From NCBI GenBank assembly GCA_944739405.2, contig OX123182.2:92992051-93056050 (forward strand): 64,000 nt of DNA, written 5' to 3'. Below are positions 34,674 to 46,466 of the stretch, piece after piece (within the stretch, counting starts at the first letter, position 1; the number at the start of each line of letters is the position of its first letter). The DNA is from Euclidia mi. Taxonomy: Eukaryota; Arthropoda; Insecta; Lepidoptera; Erebidae. The position numbers were made by a program, and so were the translations under genes. The notes beneath the pieces are model-generated. The model did no database searches and was not told the DNA's origin. It saw nothing but the letters and a program-made list of their open reading frames with translations.

Positions 34674-35014
34674 TCATAATATATAAAGGTACATATCTAT
34701 GTTATGTTATACATATTCGAAATAAAAAGTAAAGGCATATTATAAAAGAAAATATATAAAATAAAAAAGGAAAATAACTTTGTAGGTAAATAGGAGCTTC
34801 TAATAATCGATATTAGTTAGGTGGTATAGCTTTCTTTTTTTATTATGCGTAATTATGCTTCTATTTAGCTTTCGTAATCGTATATATATAAGTACGCAGA
34901 TCTTAACATCGATTTTATTATGTAATTTTTGTGGGAAGCTTTTTTTATGTCTTGATAGACGACATTTGCCACATGCGTAAATATATAATATTTATAACAC
35001 AATGATTTTTCGTG
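34674..35014. other. AT-rich DNA
   Basis: No gene or repeat is recognised between the Helitron and the solo LTR. Confidence 0.5.
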
Positions 35015-35722
35015 TGTAGCGTATGACCGGTACCTACCGAGTGTACGTCATAATACCGTCCATACGCTCGGCCAATCAGAGAAGGCCATCGTCCGCGCTC
35101 GTGAGTTTTGCCCATATTTGGTTATGCGCCGACACAAACTTTGATGGAGGGCCCAGTATATATAGGGGCCGACAGAGAGACCGGCACCGCTAATTATTGT
35201 TACCGTGCCTAACTATGTGCTACTACTACTACTTCAGACGTGTATCCTGGTCCCAGCTGTGGGTAGGTTACTACATTTACTGCGTTAGCGTACTGCCCAT
35301 CTCTCTACCTGCTAGCTGAGGCCAGCTGACGCCGCCTGCCTGACTCTATTGGTTGTGGCTCTCCTAATGTTGCTTTCCTTCAGGTTCCAGGTCCACCTTA
35401 AGGCTCCGGGCTAGTCTACCTAGACCGCTACACTTCCTGCATCGCCTTCGGCGTCACCTCTGCCGAAGAGTCTGGCCAGCCCTGCTCATCGCACTCAGAC
35501 CGCTGAACTAACGGCCTGCGAGGATCTGCCGCTACGCGCAACCCTACGAGCAACCTGCCCTGCACACTACCGGAAGGAACAGCGTGGGAGGCTGCAGCCC
35601 TTAGTGTTCAGGCCAGTGTCGTGTAGTTGGTCGGTCATACTCGTGGCAAGGGAAGTGAGACAATACTCGGCAATAAACGCATCTAGAACCTCTAATGCGT
35701 TTTACTACCAGAACCCGTTGCA
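35015..35722 (+). repeat. solo LTR with 4-bp TSD
   Basis: This 708-bp block, richer in GC than its surroundings, starts TGTAGCGTATG and ends CCGTTGCA. It is flanked by CGTG on both sides (35011-35014 and 35723-35726). It holds a TATA box (TATATATA at 35157-35164) and AATAAA (35672-35677) in the order expected of an LTR. No internal gag or pol is nearby, so it is probably a recombination relic. The superfamily (BEL/Pao or gypsy) is not decidable from this alone. Confidence 0.7.
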
Positions 35723-35726
35723 CGTG

Positions 35727-36459
35727 GTACTCAATATTATTTTTATCCAATATTTCAAAAAACATCCAACAGTTCTTTACTTGGATATATTAGGTTGCCC
35801 GATATATTAAGTTAATCCATTTACTTTTACAATTTGTATAACACATCACCATGATGATAGAAAAGTTTGAGAATATCAGCTAAAAATGAGTAAACGAGTG
35901 AACACGAGCGACTTTTTAATGTGTTGGAAAGAGAAACGTTTTCAATAGCTGAGTACTTTGTATCTGTCAATGCTGTCACCGGAGTAATGTTGCCAGTACT
36001 GTAAATATATTGTACTCATTTAAATCGATAGGTTATTTGTATAAAAATATTAGGCTAGTAAGAGTAGCATTGCTGAGCTCAAAATATTATTAAATCATAA
36101 CAAATAACTATGAGATATGGACTTGTATGGTATTTTGTTCTTAAAAGATCTCCAATTAGATAATATTTACACTAAACAGCTTTTTTTCAAAAAGTGGCAA
36201 TGAAAATGTGACGTCATTTTGACGTCATTTCGCCGACCCACGGCACGCTGTCACCGAAGTGAGCAGGCCTCTTCTTGGGCTATGATAAATTCTTTCTTTA
36301 GTTTGAGAAACATAACCTCGTTTCCCTTTTAAATAAATGTTCGATATGTTCAGTATACATCAAACATTTCATCACAGATAATAGAATGCTTCAAGATGAT
36401 GTTTTGCAAAGGTTTTCAAAGAGTTCAACAACGAGCACTAAAAATATTGATTAAAAAAA
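35727..36459. other. AT-rich intergenic DNA
   Basis: No gene is supported and no repeat was recognised. Confidence 0.45.
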
Positions 36460-36734
36460 ATTGGTTGCCTGTAAAGTCGGTATACGGGCGAAAGTTTTAC
36501 GTGACAACGACTTTGAGTGGTAAAATAATTTTAATGTGAATATTCATTCGTATAGTAGGAAGAAGGATGAAAGACGCGTGCCTTTCACTTTTTATGTCTG
36601 TCTCTCTCGCTCTTAGGCGGGACGCGTGCCTCTCACTCGCTCTCATTGTGAGCGCATAACGTGAGCGGAGCGTAACGCAGTTTCTTGAAGTGTCACCCGG
36701 CAAACCAATTTATAAGACGTTGTCACGTCAAAAA
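36460..36734. repeat. 275-bp dispersed repeat, copy 1
   Basis: It is identical by eye to 46192-46466 over its whole length. It has two sets of inverted motifs: ATTGGTTGCC (36460) with GGCAAACCAAT (36699-36709), and ACGTGACAACG (36499-36509) with CGTTGTCACGT (36718-36728). A 68-codon ORF on the minus strand is the same in both copies because the DNA is; it has no recognisable motif. A recently active non-autonomous transposon is likely, but no TSD was found. Confidence 0.85.
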
Positions 36735-38371
36735 GAAATAGGATATATACACTATCTCGAGAAAGTATGAATTGAAGCCACAAAACTCGGTCTACTAATA
36801 GTGTCGCAGTTACCTGAAAGAACCACAACGTCAACCATGCTTTCAAAAGTACAACGTTAATTAATTTACGTAGCGAGCAAGTTTTGCTCTAGAATAAATT
36901 ATTTTAATTTATAAAATTATAATAAGGAATTGTAGTAAATAAAGTGGTCTCTTGCAATGTGTGTACCTAGGGAACACATGCGCGTTATTTGCAACAAAGT
37001 ACGTAATGTTCTGGTTTAATGTAGTACCAAATTACAGTCGTTTTACTGCGAACAATTTAAACTTATGCTAATAAGCGAGGGTGATACTCTTGTCACAGCC
37101 TACTCGTATTTATTATCATGTACTATAGGTTTTCGACTTATACTTGTGTGTAGGTATGAACGGCTGGATGAACTACAATCCATACCAATATTATAATGGG
37201 TAGAGCTGCGGTGGAGTCAAGATAAAGATATTTTACAATATATTAACTTTGTAATTTAAATCAACGAATACAAGGTTATCTATCGTGTGGGAATCAAACC
37301 CACAAAATTCAGCCTGTTATAACGGCTACGCCACATTTATAGTCAAAAAACAGATTAACAAAACGGAAATAAGAATCTTAGTAGTAGACTCGTAAAAATG
37401 CTGGTACACTAAGCAATGCGATCACCAAACCAAATCAAGTCAAGAGGACTGATACTATTACCTTAAATCGATTTCTCATTAATTTCCACATACTGCCTCT
37501 GTCGTGCCAATTATTCCAATTTAATTATATTATTAACCTATAATTTTATCAGACACGCTGATATTCAAGGCGCCTTGATGAAATTAAAGGTTTCATCACG
37601 ACACTCATAAAAGCAAACGTTTCCGCATACAGACGCCACCGTCGGCTTTGAATTAAACATAAAGATAACAAAACATTTATTTCTTTTACATTCAAATGAA
37701 AAGCCTCCATTTCATACATATAATCTTAAAGGCGTACTTATTTTTTATCATAATATTGATTTGGACATTGCGCAGGTAGTGTTAGTATTAGTGGATAGAT
37801 ATCAACAGACTGTCATGCACAAGATATAGGGTCCAAAAACACGACGCGCGCTAAAGGCTTCAAGACGTACGCTTATTACAACTTAAGCCATTTTGCGTTT
37901 GACTTTTTGACTGACTATGAGTTTTGTGATGACTCACTGACTATGGAATTCAATATTCGAACTAAAGATAGGTCTGTAGATTTTAGATTAGTTTTTGACA
38001 TGAGCTCCATACAAAATATGTCAAACACGAATCTCGAATCTCAAAATGCATGTGTGGATCGCATATTGAAAATGGTCGAATACCATTTCAATGACAGGTC
38101 GTTGTAGAACTCGGGGCAAATCGATTAGACTCCGCTGACCACTGACTATAGCCGACTGTGGCTAGCGATAAGCTGTTTCCATGATTTTTAATAATATGTT
38201 ATGTATGGAATCGTCACTTAGTCTGCGCGACACGCACATACACAGAGGTTGATGGAAATCATCATCACTTCAGCCAAACGTTTATTGCTAGACATATGCC
38301 TGCCTCAAGATTGTCATAGATATCGATTCCGAACCATTCGTATTCAACCTTTTCATTCGTGTGCTAAATAA
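36735..38371. other. intergenic DNA with two tRNA-like SINE heads
   Basis: At 37285-37340 on the minus strand lie an A box (TGGCGTAGCCG, 37323-37333) and a B box (GGTTTGATTCC, 37290-37300) in an otherwise decayed SINE. At about 37775-37880 on the plus strand a degenerate SINE head (AGTGGATAGATATCAACAGA, then CATGCACAAGATATAGGGT) resembles 16610-16700. No gene is supported. Confidence 0.55.
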
Positions 38372-38577
38372 TCTTAATATATAAAATCCTTGCGTAACTG
38401 ACTGACTGACAGACAAGCTACAGCCGAAACTATTGGGCGCAGGAAGCTGAAATTTGGCATGTATGTTCCTTGGGGACCGTAGGGTTGCATTAAGAAGGGA
38501 TTTCCCGAAATTCCCACGGGATCGGCCAAAACGGGTAAATTAAAAAAAAAGCAGGTGTAGCTGCTGGCGTCCTCTAG
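38372..38577 (+). mobile_element. non-autonomous Helitron, copy 2
   Basis: This 206-bp element has the same TC start and CTAG end between A and T as copy 1. The subterminal hairpin GCAGGTGTAGCTGC is preserved. It differs from copy 1 at roughly a dozen positions. Confidence 0.8.
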
Positions 38578-38776
38578 TATATTATATTTTCAATGAGTAA
38601 GAAATAAACCGGTCAAGTCGAGCGAGTCGAACTCACGCACCGAGGGTTCCGTACAAACCTGTAGGTATATATAATCCTTCAAAAAATATGTGATGTAACT
38701 AAAAATTTAAGGTTTTCGAAATTTTCCCTATGTGCAATAAAACATTGCTTTATGCCAAATTTCTAGATTCTAGATC

Positions 38777-39493
38777 GCCCCCTGTGGTATTTCCATCTTG
38801 TCGTGGTGGAGGGGCTCAGTAACCGTGGTTAGGGCACCCACGGTGAAGCTAAGCGAGATCCCGGGAGTGGACGCTCCGCGTGGGCTTGATGGACGCCTGC
38901 ACAGGATGCGTCCAAAGGTGCGGGTGCGGGGTACAGTTCTTTCTGTCCCTCGCAGTCGGGCGCGATCGCGGGAGGAAAGGCGTGTCGGTGTTGCGTTGCC
39001 GCGCACCCTATCTCCCGTGACCAAATGGGGGCGCACCATTTGTTGCGTCGCGGTGGGGCCGCAGAGGAAGAGGAGATGCGTTGTTGTCAGGTTGCCGTCC
39101 TCCCTATCGTCTGCAGCCGTTTTAGTGCCTGTGGACGGTGAGCGCTGGGGCTGCTTCCCGTCCACCAAAAGGCAAGGAGGCGGCGTAGTGTCCGCGCCGC
39201 CTCCCAAGTCATAACGAGACGGGGCCCGCCAACACCAATGGCGGGCTAATCCCGGGCGGTGTCACGGAAAAAAATTTTCTATCCACGAATCGCGTGACCC
39301 CGCCACAACACGGGACCCGTAGGGACACCGCGTTGGTTTTAGTGGGTATACCCCGCCTGTAGGGGAGAGCCTCCACACACCTCCTCCGCCAGTCTATAGC
39401 CCGGTCGATCACACTTTAGCCGGGTTGGCATCGAGTTGAGATGGCTCATAAGGAGAGTTTCCACCGTAGTCAACAAAACAAAAAGAAACAAAG
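38777..39493 (+). mobile_element. GC-rich non-autonomous retroelement, family A, copy A3
   Basis: This 717-bp insertion has an 11-bp TSD (GATTCTAGATC) at 38766-38776 and 39494-39504. The first ~350 bp (TTTCCATCTTGTCGTGGTGG onward) match A1 and A2. The 3' half differs and ends in an A-rich tail (ACAAAACAAAAAGAAACAAA). Opposed ORFs of 138 and 145 codons have no recognisable motifs. Confidence 0.85.
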
Positions 39494-40004
39494 GATTCTA
39501 GATCAACTGGAAGTAGTACCCTTTAGTTTTGACTTGAGCATTAATGGATATTAATTTCAATTTTATATCTCTACGGGTTCATGAGGAACAAGGTAGTACC
39601 TTTAAAATTATTAAAAATATTTTAATTGTATGATGTAACTAAAAATTTACGGCTTTTGCAATTTTCCTTTATCTGTGCTATAAGACGTTGCTTCGTGCCA
39701 AATTTCAAGATTCTGAGTTCAAGGGAAGTACCCTGTTGGTTTTGATTCCCTTGCGAGTAGTTGCGAGTTTGAAAATATGCTTAAATTGCTGTTTCTGTTG
39801 ATTGCATTAACGTAGAAGTTTGATTTTATTACAGTTTCACGGTGTTGTAGACCTTAGTATTTGATATGAATTTCAATTTAATAACTCTAAGCGTTCACGA
39901 GGAAAGAGTAGTTACTTTAAAATTTAAAAAAATGATTTTATTATAGGTATGATGTAACTAAAAATTTACATTTTTGGATTTTTTTAAATCTGTGCTATAA
40001 GAAG

Positions 40005-43000
40005 GAGAAGGAAAACTCAGAAATTAAACCAAACGTTCGGGAAGATGAGCCTCATTAGCCATGGTTGGCAAGCTGTCTAGGAGAAGGAAAACTCCGAAAT
40101 TAAACCAACTTTCAGGGAGCATACCCGGCACAAAACCCCGATCTAAGGTGTAAACCGACCCGTGCCGAGAGATTCGTGGCCAGAGGGTAAGCTGGTCGCA
40201 AACGGAGGGTGCCTGTGTTGGTGGTCACAGGGCACACGTGATATTCCGCCTTACCCCCGTAAAGGGCTCTATGGGGATGGACATTTAAAAACCCTAATTC
40301 TCGTGGGAACGCAATGGGAACAATAAATAATATTTCCTCACACGGTGGCGACGCGGTTCGCAACCCATCACGTCTCGTTTCCCGCGAGGGCGAAAAGCGG
40401 CCTACGGAGAGCAGGTTTGCAACATTGAATGTTGGAGGAGGAATGAACGGCAAATTGGATGAAGTATGTCAGATGATGGATGATAGAAAGATTGATATTC
40501 TTTGTGTGAATGAAACAAAAAGAAAAGGGTGTGAAACCACCAAGCATGGCGCATATACAGCGTATTGGTCTGGGGTAGATAGTACCACCAGAGCCTGTAA
40601 GGTGTAATACTGTCTGCGCGAATGAATGAGTTTGTAAAAGAGTTTGAATGTGTAAATGCTAGGCTACTGTGGATGAGAATGAAAGTAGGACTTACTCGTC
40701 TCTTTATTGTGGGGGTGTACGCCCCGGTCAATATAGTTACGGGTATGTCACAACATGAGCAAGACGAAAGGCAGGAGTTTTGGGAGAGTTTAAGAGAGAT
40801 TTTGGGGAACTGCAAGGATAATGAAAGATTGATCTTGTTAGGGGATTTCAATGGATGGGTGGGAGTAAAGCGAGATGGATTTGAAAGGGTGTTAGGTGCA
40901 TTTGGTGATGAGAGTGTGAACGAAAATGGAAAAGTACTGCTTGAGATTTGTTTGGAGTGGAGCCTTTGTGTGACAAACACCATGTTTGATCATAAAAGGA
41001 TACATATGTATACGCGAGAGGCGAAAAATGTTAGAAGAAGTATGATTGATTTTGTGATAGTAGATGAACGATTGAGAAAGAATGTGTTGGATACAAGAGC
41101 ATATCGAGGGATCGGCATCCACACAGACCACTTCTTGGTGTTGAGCCGGATAAGTGATGAAGAGCGTAATGAAAATAGGGTCTTGGAAAGAATTAAGGTA
41201 GAAAATCTACAAGAGAAAGATGTGAAAGATGAGTATAAACGAAGATTGATAGCAAAATTTGAGAGGTTCGATTGCATAAATGATATGGAAGAATTATGGC
41301 AGGCCTTTAAAGAAGAGGTAGTATGTGTAGCGTCTGAAGTATGTGGTGTGATCAAGAGAAGGAAAATACGAAAGGTTAAGAATACATGGTGGGACAAGGA
41401 TGTACAATCAGCAGTGTCAGAGAAGAAGAAAGCTTGGTCAGATTGGTTGGCTGCCAGAGCAAATGAAAGAATGGGAAAAGCAACAACTGTAGACATAGAT
41501 GAAGCAAGAAAGGAGTTTGTTAGGTCAAAAAGAATAGTGAAAGAAATGGTTAAAAGGAAAAAAGAGGAAAAGAAAGATGAGTTTGATAGCAGATTATCTG
41601 ACGATTTTCAGAGCAATATTAAGTTTTTCTGGAAATCCGTTCGTGCAGTTCGAGGAAGAACTCAATCCTCGGAACACACATCCATCAGAGACGAGAATGG
41701 AAAGATAGTAAATGATGAATCGTGCGTGCTGAAGAGATGGAAAGAGTATTTTGAAAGTTTATTTGAAAGATCGGCGATAGAAACACCGATAGCTGAAATG
41801 AATGGTAACGATAGCAATGATGAAAGCGTTATTGGCGTGGATGAGATCGTGAAGGCACTGGGAAGTATGAAAGTAGGTAAGGCTGCAGGATATGATAGGA
41901 TTACAGTCGAAATTATAAAAACAGTTGCAGCGGTTATATAACTTGTGCTGGAGCACCGGCCGAGTACCTAATGACTCGGCCACAGCTGTAGTTGTGCCTC
42001 TTTATAAAGGAAAAGGCTCGCAACAAGATTGCAAAAACTATAGAGGCATTAGCCTTCTCAGCATTGTTGGAAAATTGTATGCAAAGGTACTTATTGAAAG
42101 AGTTATGGAAGTAACCGACAAGAAAATATGGGATGTACAAGCGGGATTCCGAAAGGGTATGGGATGCACGGATCAGGTTTTTTCCTTGCGAAGCATAGCC
42201 GAAAAGTTTTTGGCCAAAGGTCAAAAGGTCTATTGCGCATTCGTGGATTTGGAAAAGGCTTACGATAAAGTGGTGAGGAATGAAATGTAGTCGGTGCTGT
42301 CAATAAATGGGGTGGACAGCAGCCTCATTCGAGCTCTGAAATCCCTTTATGAGGATTCTAGAGCTTGTGTGAGGATAAACGGGGCATACACTGACTGGTT
42401 TACCATCGAGAAAGGTGTTAGACAGGGATGTGTAGCGTCGCCGTGGCTGTTTAACCTGTTCATGGACAGTTGTTTGCAAGATTTAAAACATAGTGACTGC
42501 AGATTAAGGATGAATGGGTTACTCGTCAAATGCCTCCTTTATGCTGATGATCAGGTAATACTTGCATCTTCAGCGGAGGAGTTGCAGGAGATGGTAGCAA
42601 TCATGCATGGTGCGTTAGAGAGGAAAGGAATGAAAGTGAATGTAAGAAAAACGAAAGTTATGGTTTTTGAAAAGGAGGAATGCGTTACGGCTTGTAATGT
42701 TTTGATCGATGGACAGCAAGTGGAACAAGTGAATGAGTTTGTTTACTTAGGTACGTTGTTTACAAGAGATGGTAAGAATGAAGAAGATATTGAAAGGAGA
42801 GTTAATGCAGGTAATAGTGTGAATGGAGCTCTGAAAGCGTTTATGAACAGTCAAAACGTGTCCAAAAAGGCACGTTTGGCTGTTCACAGAGGTGTGCTAG
42901 TGCCTACCCTTATGTATGGTAGTGAAAGTTGGGTATGGCAGAAGAGATTTGAAAGTAAAATAAATGCTGTAGAAATGAGAGCACTGAGAAGTATGTGTGG

Positions 43001-43277
43001 TGTGTCTTTTAGTAAAGAATTGTGTGATACACAAGATATATATGGCAAGTGTGAATGGAACAGGACAAAGGGGAAGACCTAGGCGGACGTTCTCTGACCA
43101 GATTGGAGCCGTCCTGAAAAAAGGACAAGTCAGAAGTACCCTTAACAGAAGAGCATGCATGAGAAACTTGATGGGAGTGAGTGAAGCAAGTGAGGTATGT
43201 CAGGATCGTTGCAAATGGCGTTCCGTAGTCTCTGCCTACCTCTCCGGAAAACAGGCGTGAGTCTATGTATGTATGTA
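40005..43277 (+). mobile_element. full-length-like RTE-type LINE with 14-bp TSD
   Basis: The element spans 3.27 kb between two copies of TGTGCTATAAGAAG (39991-40004 and 43278-43291). Its 5' UTR begins with a 76-bp unit (GAGAAGGAAAACTC...) repeated once, at 40005 and 40081. One EN-RT ORF follows, then a (TATG)n tail. It sits inside repeat E, whose sequence continues on both sides. It is near-complete but inactivated. Confidence 0.92.
40314..43260 (+). pseudogene. RTE-type endonuclease-reverse transcriptase, broken
   Basis: The endonuclease opens with FATLNVGGG and IDILCVNETKRKG (40418-40530). GVYAPVN, LLGDFNGWVG and a C-terminal GIHTDHFLV (41110-41145) follow. The RT has VVVPLYKGKG (41990), NYRGISLLS, AFVDLEKAYDKV (42240), KGVRQGCVASPWLFN (42410) and LLYADDQ, the catalytic box, near 42535. 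The C-terminus has ESWVWQKRFES and ends YLSGKQA at 43260. Lesions: indel at 40600-40625; frameshift at 41925-41941; a stop replacing an expected Trp at 42288-42290; and a deletion of about 90 bp near 43018 relative to the copy at 6402. The single ORF and (TATG)n tail fit the RTE group. Confidence 0.92.
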
Positions 43278-44030
43278 TGTGCTATAAGAAGTTGCCTCGT
43301 ACGAAATTTCAAGATTCTAAGTTCACGGGAAGTACAAATATTTTTTTATATGATGTAACTTCAAATTTACGGTTTTCGCAATTTTTCCTTTATCTGTGCT
43401 ATAAGAAATTGCTCCATACCGAATTTTAAGATTCTGAGTTCACGGGAAAACGTACCCTGTGGGTTTTGATTCCCTTGCGAGTAGTTGCGAGAAAATATGC
43501 GGCTTAAATTGCTGTTACTTTTATTTCGTTGTCATATAGAAAATTGATTTCGTTACAGCTTAAAGGTATTATACACCTGAGTATTTGATATGAATTTCAA
43601 TTTAATACCTCTACGCGTTCATGAGAAAATGGTAATAACTTTAAAATTACTAAAAATATTTTTATGATATGATGTAATTAAAAATTTACGGTTTTCGCAA
43701 ATTTTCACTTATCTGTGCTATAAGACATTGCTTCGTACCAAATTTCAAGATTCTGAGTTTACGGGAAGTACCCTGTAGGTTTTGATTCCTTTGAGAGTTT
43801 CGAAAATTGCGGAAATTTGCAGCATAAACGGCTGTATCTTTTGATTGTGTTGGTTTAGAAGTTTGATTTTTTCACAGCTTCATGGAACAGTAGACTTGAC
43901 TATTTGATATAAATTTCAGTATGATATCTTCACGCGTTTCTGAGAAAATGGGTCTTAACAGACGTATGGACAACAAAGTGATCCTATAAGGGTTCCGTTT
44001 TTTCATTTCGTGGTACGGAACCCTAAAATA

Positions 44031-44465
44031 TAAAATATTTGCATATTTTCTACCATTTAACTTAATACACAAGACGCTTGCGGCACATTTATCAAAAGAT
44101 ACCAAGAAATCTCTCTTTTTATTTTCTTGCTTAAAATTTAAATATTTTATATTCCTGAACAAGTAAAGTTTACAAAGTTTAGCCCAACTACAGCAAAAAT
44201 CTTACAAAAGTTTTTTGTAATGTATAAAAGTACATAAATGTTATTATTAAGTGTTTATTTCAAAATTATTTAAATAATCAATGTTAATATTTATTCATTC
44301 AACAGGATTTTTGAAAAAAGAAGAGCAAGTCATTATTTGGATTTTAATATAGTAAGAAAATACCTACTCTTAACTGTTGAAAAAGACAAAAATTACAACG
44401 ATTGCAAAATTAAACTTATGTAGTTTACTTTCTATTGTTTCTATTGTTAACAAATACTAATACTA
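44031..44465. other. AT-rich DNA
   Basis: No gene is supported between the end of repeat E and the helicase fragment. Confidence 0.5.
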
Positions 44466-45207
44466 CCTTCCTGGTGGAAGCTGCAAGAGGTCGCACAAGA
44501 GCATAGCATTTATGCCGCCAAAGGGAACCAAAGATATCTCGTCCAAGAACAAGAACTCTACATTTTGTCACTGTTGCTGCATTACCCTTATGTACTTAAT
44601 TTCCTGAAAGAAGAGGCGTTAAAAATGGCGTTGAATGTCGTCTTGCGGCGCATGTTTTGTCTTGGAACTTTGAAGAGACTGTTTAATGTAGAGCCACTTA
44701 CTACTCGTGCTGCAACTCCAGTTAGAGCGCCAATCTGTGTATCCTTCTTCCCGTAACATCAGGGGCCCAATTCTGCTATTTTAGATGACATCGACATAAT
44801 ATTTTGAATGGAATGAGATTATATTTTGAATTGACTCAAAATTGGTATTCTGCTACACAATGTCATTCTATTCTAATTTCGATATATTCAATTTAATGTC
44901 AATTATCCTGACATGAGTAGGTATTGCCATTAATGAAATAATTAACTTTATTACTGGTAATTTGATGTTACAGCGTTGCCTATGATTTGTTTTTTATGTA
45001 ATATGTACGCAAGTACGCTCTCACATTTTATTTCACTTTAACAGTTCCTTACGATCTGGTAGATGTTTCGGGAAATCTCTTCTTAGTCAGGGCACATGAG
45101 TTAATAAACCGAACAGAGAGACAGCTTCTTAAGAGCTTGTAAATTTGTTACCTATTTTGGTAGGGTTGTCACAATAGGTTAAGACAAATCGCTTGTTCGG
45201 TATACGA

Positions 45208-45310
45208 CAGATTCTGGATTGGGCAGATTCGTGATTTGGCAGATTCCCAACTGGTCAGATTTGTGGATTGGGCAGATTCTTGGACTCGACGGATTCGCTA
45301 TACGGCAGAA
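45208..45310. repeat. minisatellite of ~16-17-bp units
   Basis: CAGATTC or a close variant recurs at 45208, 45224, 45240, 45256, 45273, 45290 and, partly, 45306, giving spacings of 16, 16, 16, 17, 17 and 16. Units carry GG(A/G)TTGGG-like spacers that vary. Confidence 0.8.
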
Positions 45311-45758
45311 GTACAGCTGTTCAAGAAAATCGGAGATCAAAACAGTGCATTTTGCTTAATTTTAGCCCGCAAATTTGTATTTATATCTAAAAAACTACTG
45401 TGATTATTAAAACGATATATACATATTTAGAAAACTTAAGATTCATTTTAAGTCATATAAAAAAATTGGAATCTAAACTTTTCGTTTATAATTAATATGA
45501 TTTTTGTAAATAAAATAGCAAGTGGAACCAAAAAAGGCATGCACCTGAAACTTTTAAAAGCACGGAATAAAATATACATTTGTTACCAAGGACACGACGT
45601 GACGACGTGATTTATTTGACATTCCCAACGATACCACTAATCGTGTTGAATATTTTCTGGTAATATGATCTATTTTGCTAATAAACATAGGAATCTCCTT
45701 TAGCTATTACGGCCACTAGTTTTACCACGGGGATAGGTATCTAAAATAAGTTTAAAAA

Positions 45759-46056
45759 GAAATTGTGTAAGACAAATGAACGTCTACAAAACAAATGACT
45801 ATAAAATGATCAACCATCGATAGGGCTTACAAAAAACAGGTGCATGCGATTTTTGACCTTATTGACAATTCATGACAGACTTTTATTTGGTATTTTCTTG
45901 CTTTCTGACATTGATACGTTATTAAAATTGTAAATTCTGAGTTACGTCAATAAGGTCGAAAATTGCATGCACCTGTTTTTTGTAATCCCTATCGATGGCT
46001 GATCACTTTCTGATAGTCATTGGTTTTGTAAACATTAATTGATTTTACACAATTTC
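45759..46056. repeat. fold-back (long-TIR) MITE
   Basis: Arms 45759-45866 and 45946-46056 are imperfect reverse complements over about 108 bp, sharing GAAATTGTGTAA at the outer ends and AACAGGTGCATGC and ACCTTATTGAC inside. The loop is 79 bp. It encodes nothing and lies inside the TIR element. Confidence 0.85.
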
Positions 46057-46191
46057 ACAACTAATGAGTTGTTAAGTATTTCGTTGCCAACATTGACAAT
46101 ATTTATTTCAAGATCGAAACTATTCGCGAAACTTTTGCTCGAGCAATTCAATAAATGCGACAAAATTATCAGGAGTTATACCTAATTAAAA

Positions 46192-46466
46192 ATTGGTTGC
46201 CTGTAAAGTCGGTATACGGGCGAAAGTTTTACGTGACAACGACTTTGAGTGGTAAAATAATTTTAATGTGAATATTCATTCGTATAGTAGGAAGAAGGAT
46301 GAAAGACGCGTGCCTTTCACTTTTTATGTCTGTCTCTCTCGCTCTTAGGCGGGACGCGTGCCTCTCACTCGCTCTCATTGTGAGCGCATAACGTGAGCGG
46401 AGCGTAACGCAGTTTCTTGAAGTGTCACCCGGCAAACCAATTTATAAGACGTTGTCACGTCAAAAA
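46192..46466. repeat. 275-bp dispersed repeat, copy 2
   Basis: It is identical by eye to 36460-36734. The lack of substitutions over 275 bp points to recent copying, gene conversion or strong constraint. It is nested inside the TIR element. Confidence 0.85.

Larger units (their letters stand above)
38605..44030 (+). repeat. interspersed repeat E, split by two nested retroelements
   Basis: Repeat E starts ACCGGTCAAGTCGAGCGAG and CACCGAGGGTTCCGTAC and ends with GGACAACAAAGTGATCC and a hairpin (GGGTTCCGT...ACGGAACCC, about 43991-44024). Its own sequence is 38605-38776, 39505-40004 and 43292-44030, roughly 1.4 kb. A subunit beginning ATGATGTAACTAAAAATTTA recurs at 38691, 39629, 39949, 43350 and 43668. 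It encodes nothing. The ends are familiar from high-copy repeats in lepidopteran assemblies, but the transposon class is not known to me. Confidence 0.75.

Noticed and set aside
36497..36703. 68-codon ORF identical to one at 46229-46435
   Set aside because: The identity reflects the 275-bp repeat; there is no motif, and noncoding bases are equally conserved.
38691..43740. Regularly recurring ATGATGTAACTAAAAATTTA units as a CRISPR-like or satellite array
   Set aside because: The host is eukaryotic, spacing is uneven, and the units belong to repeat E split by two retroelements.
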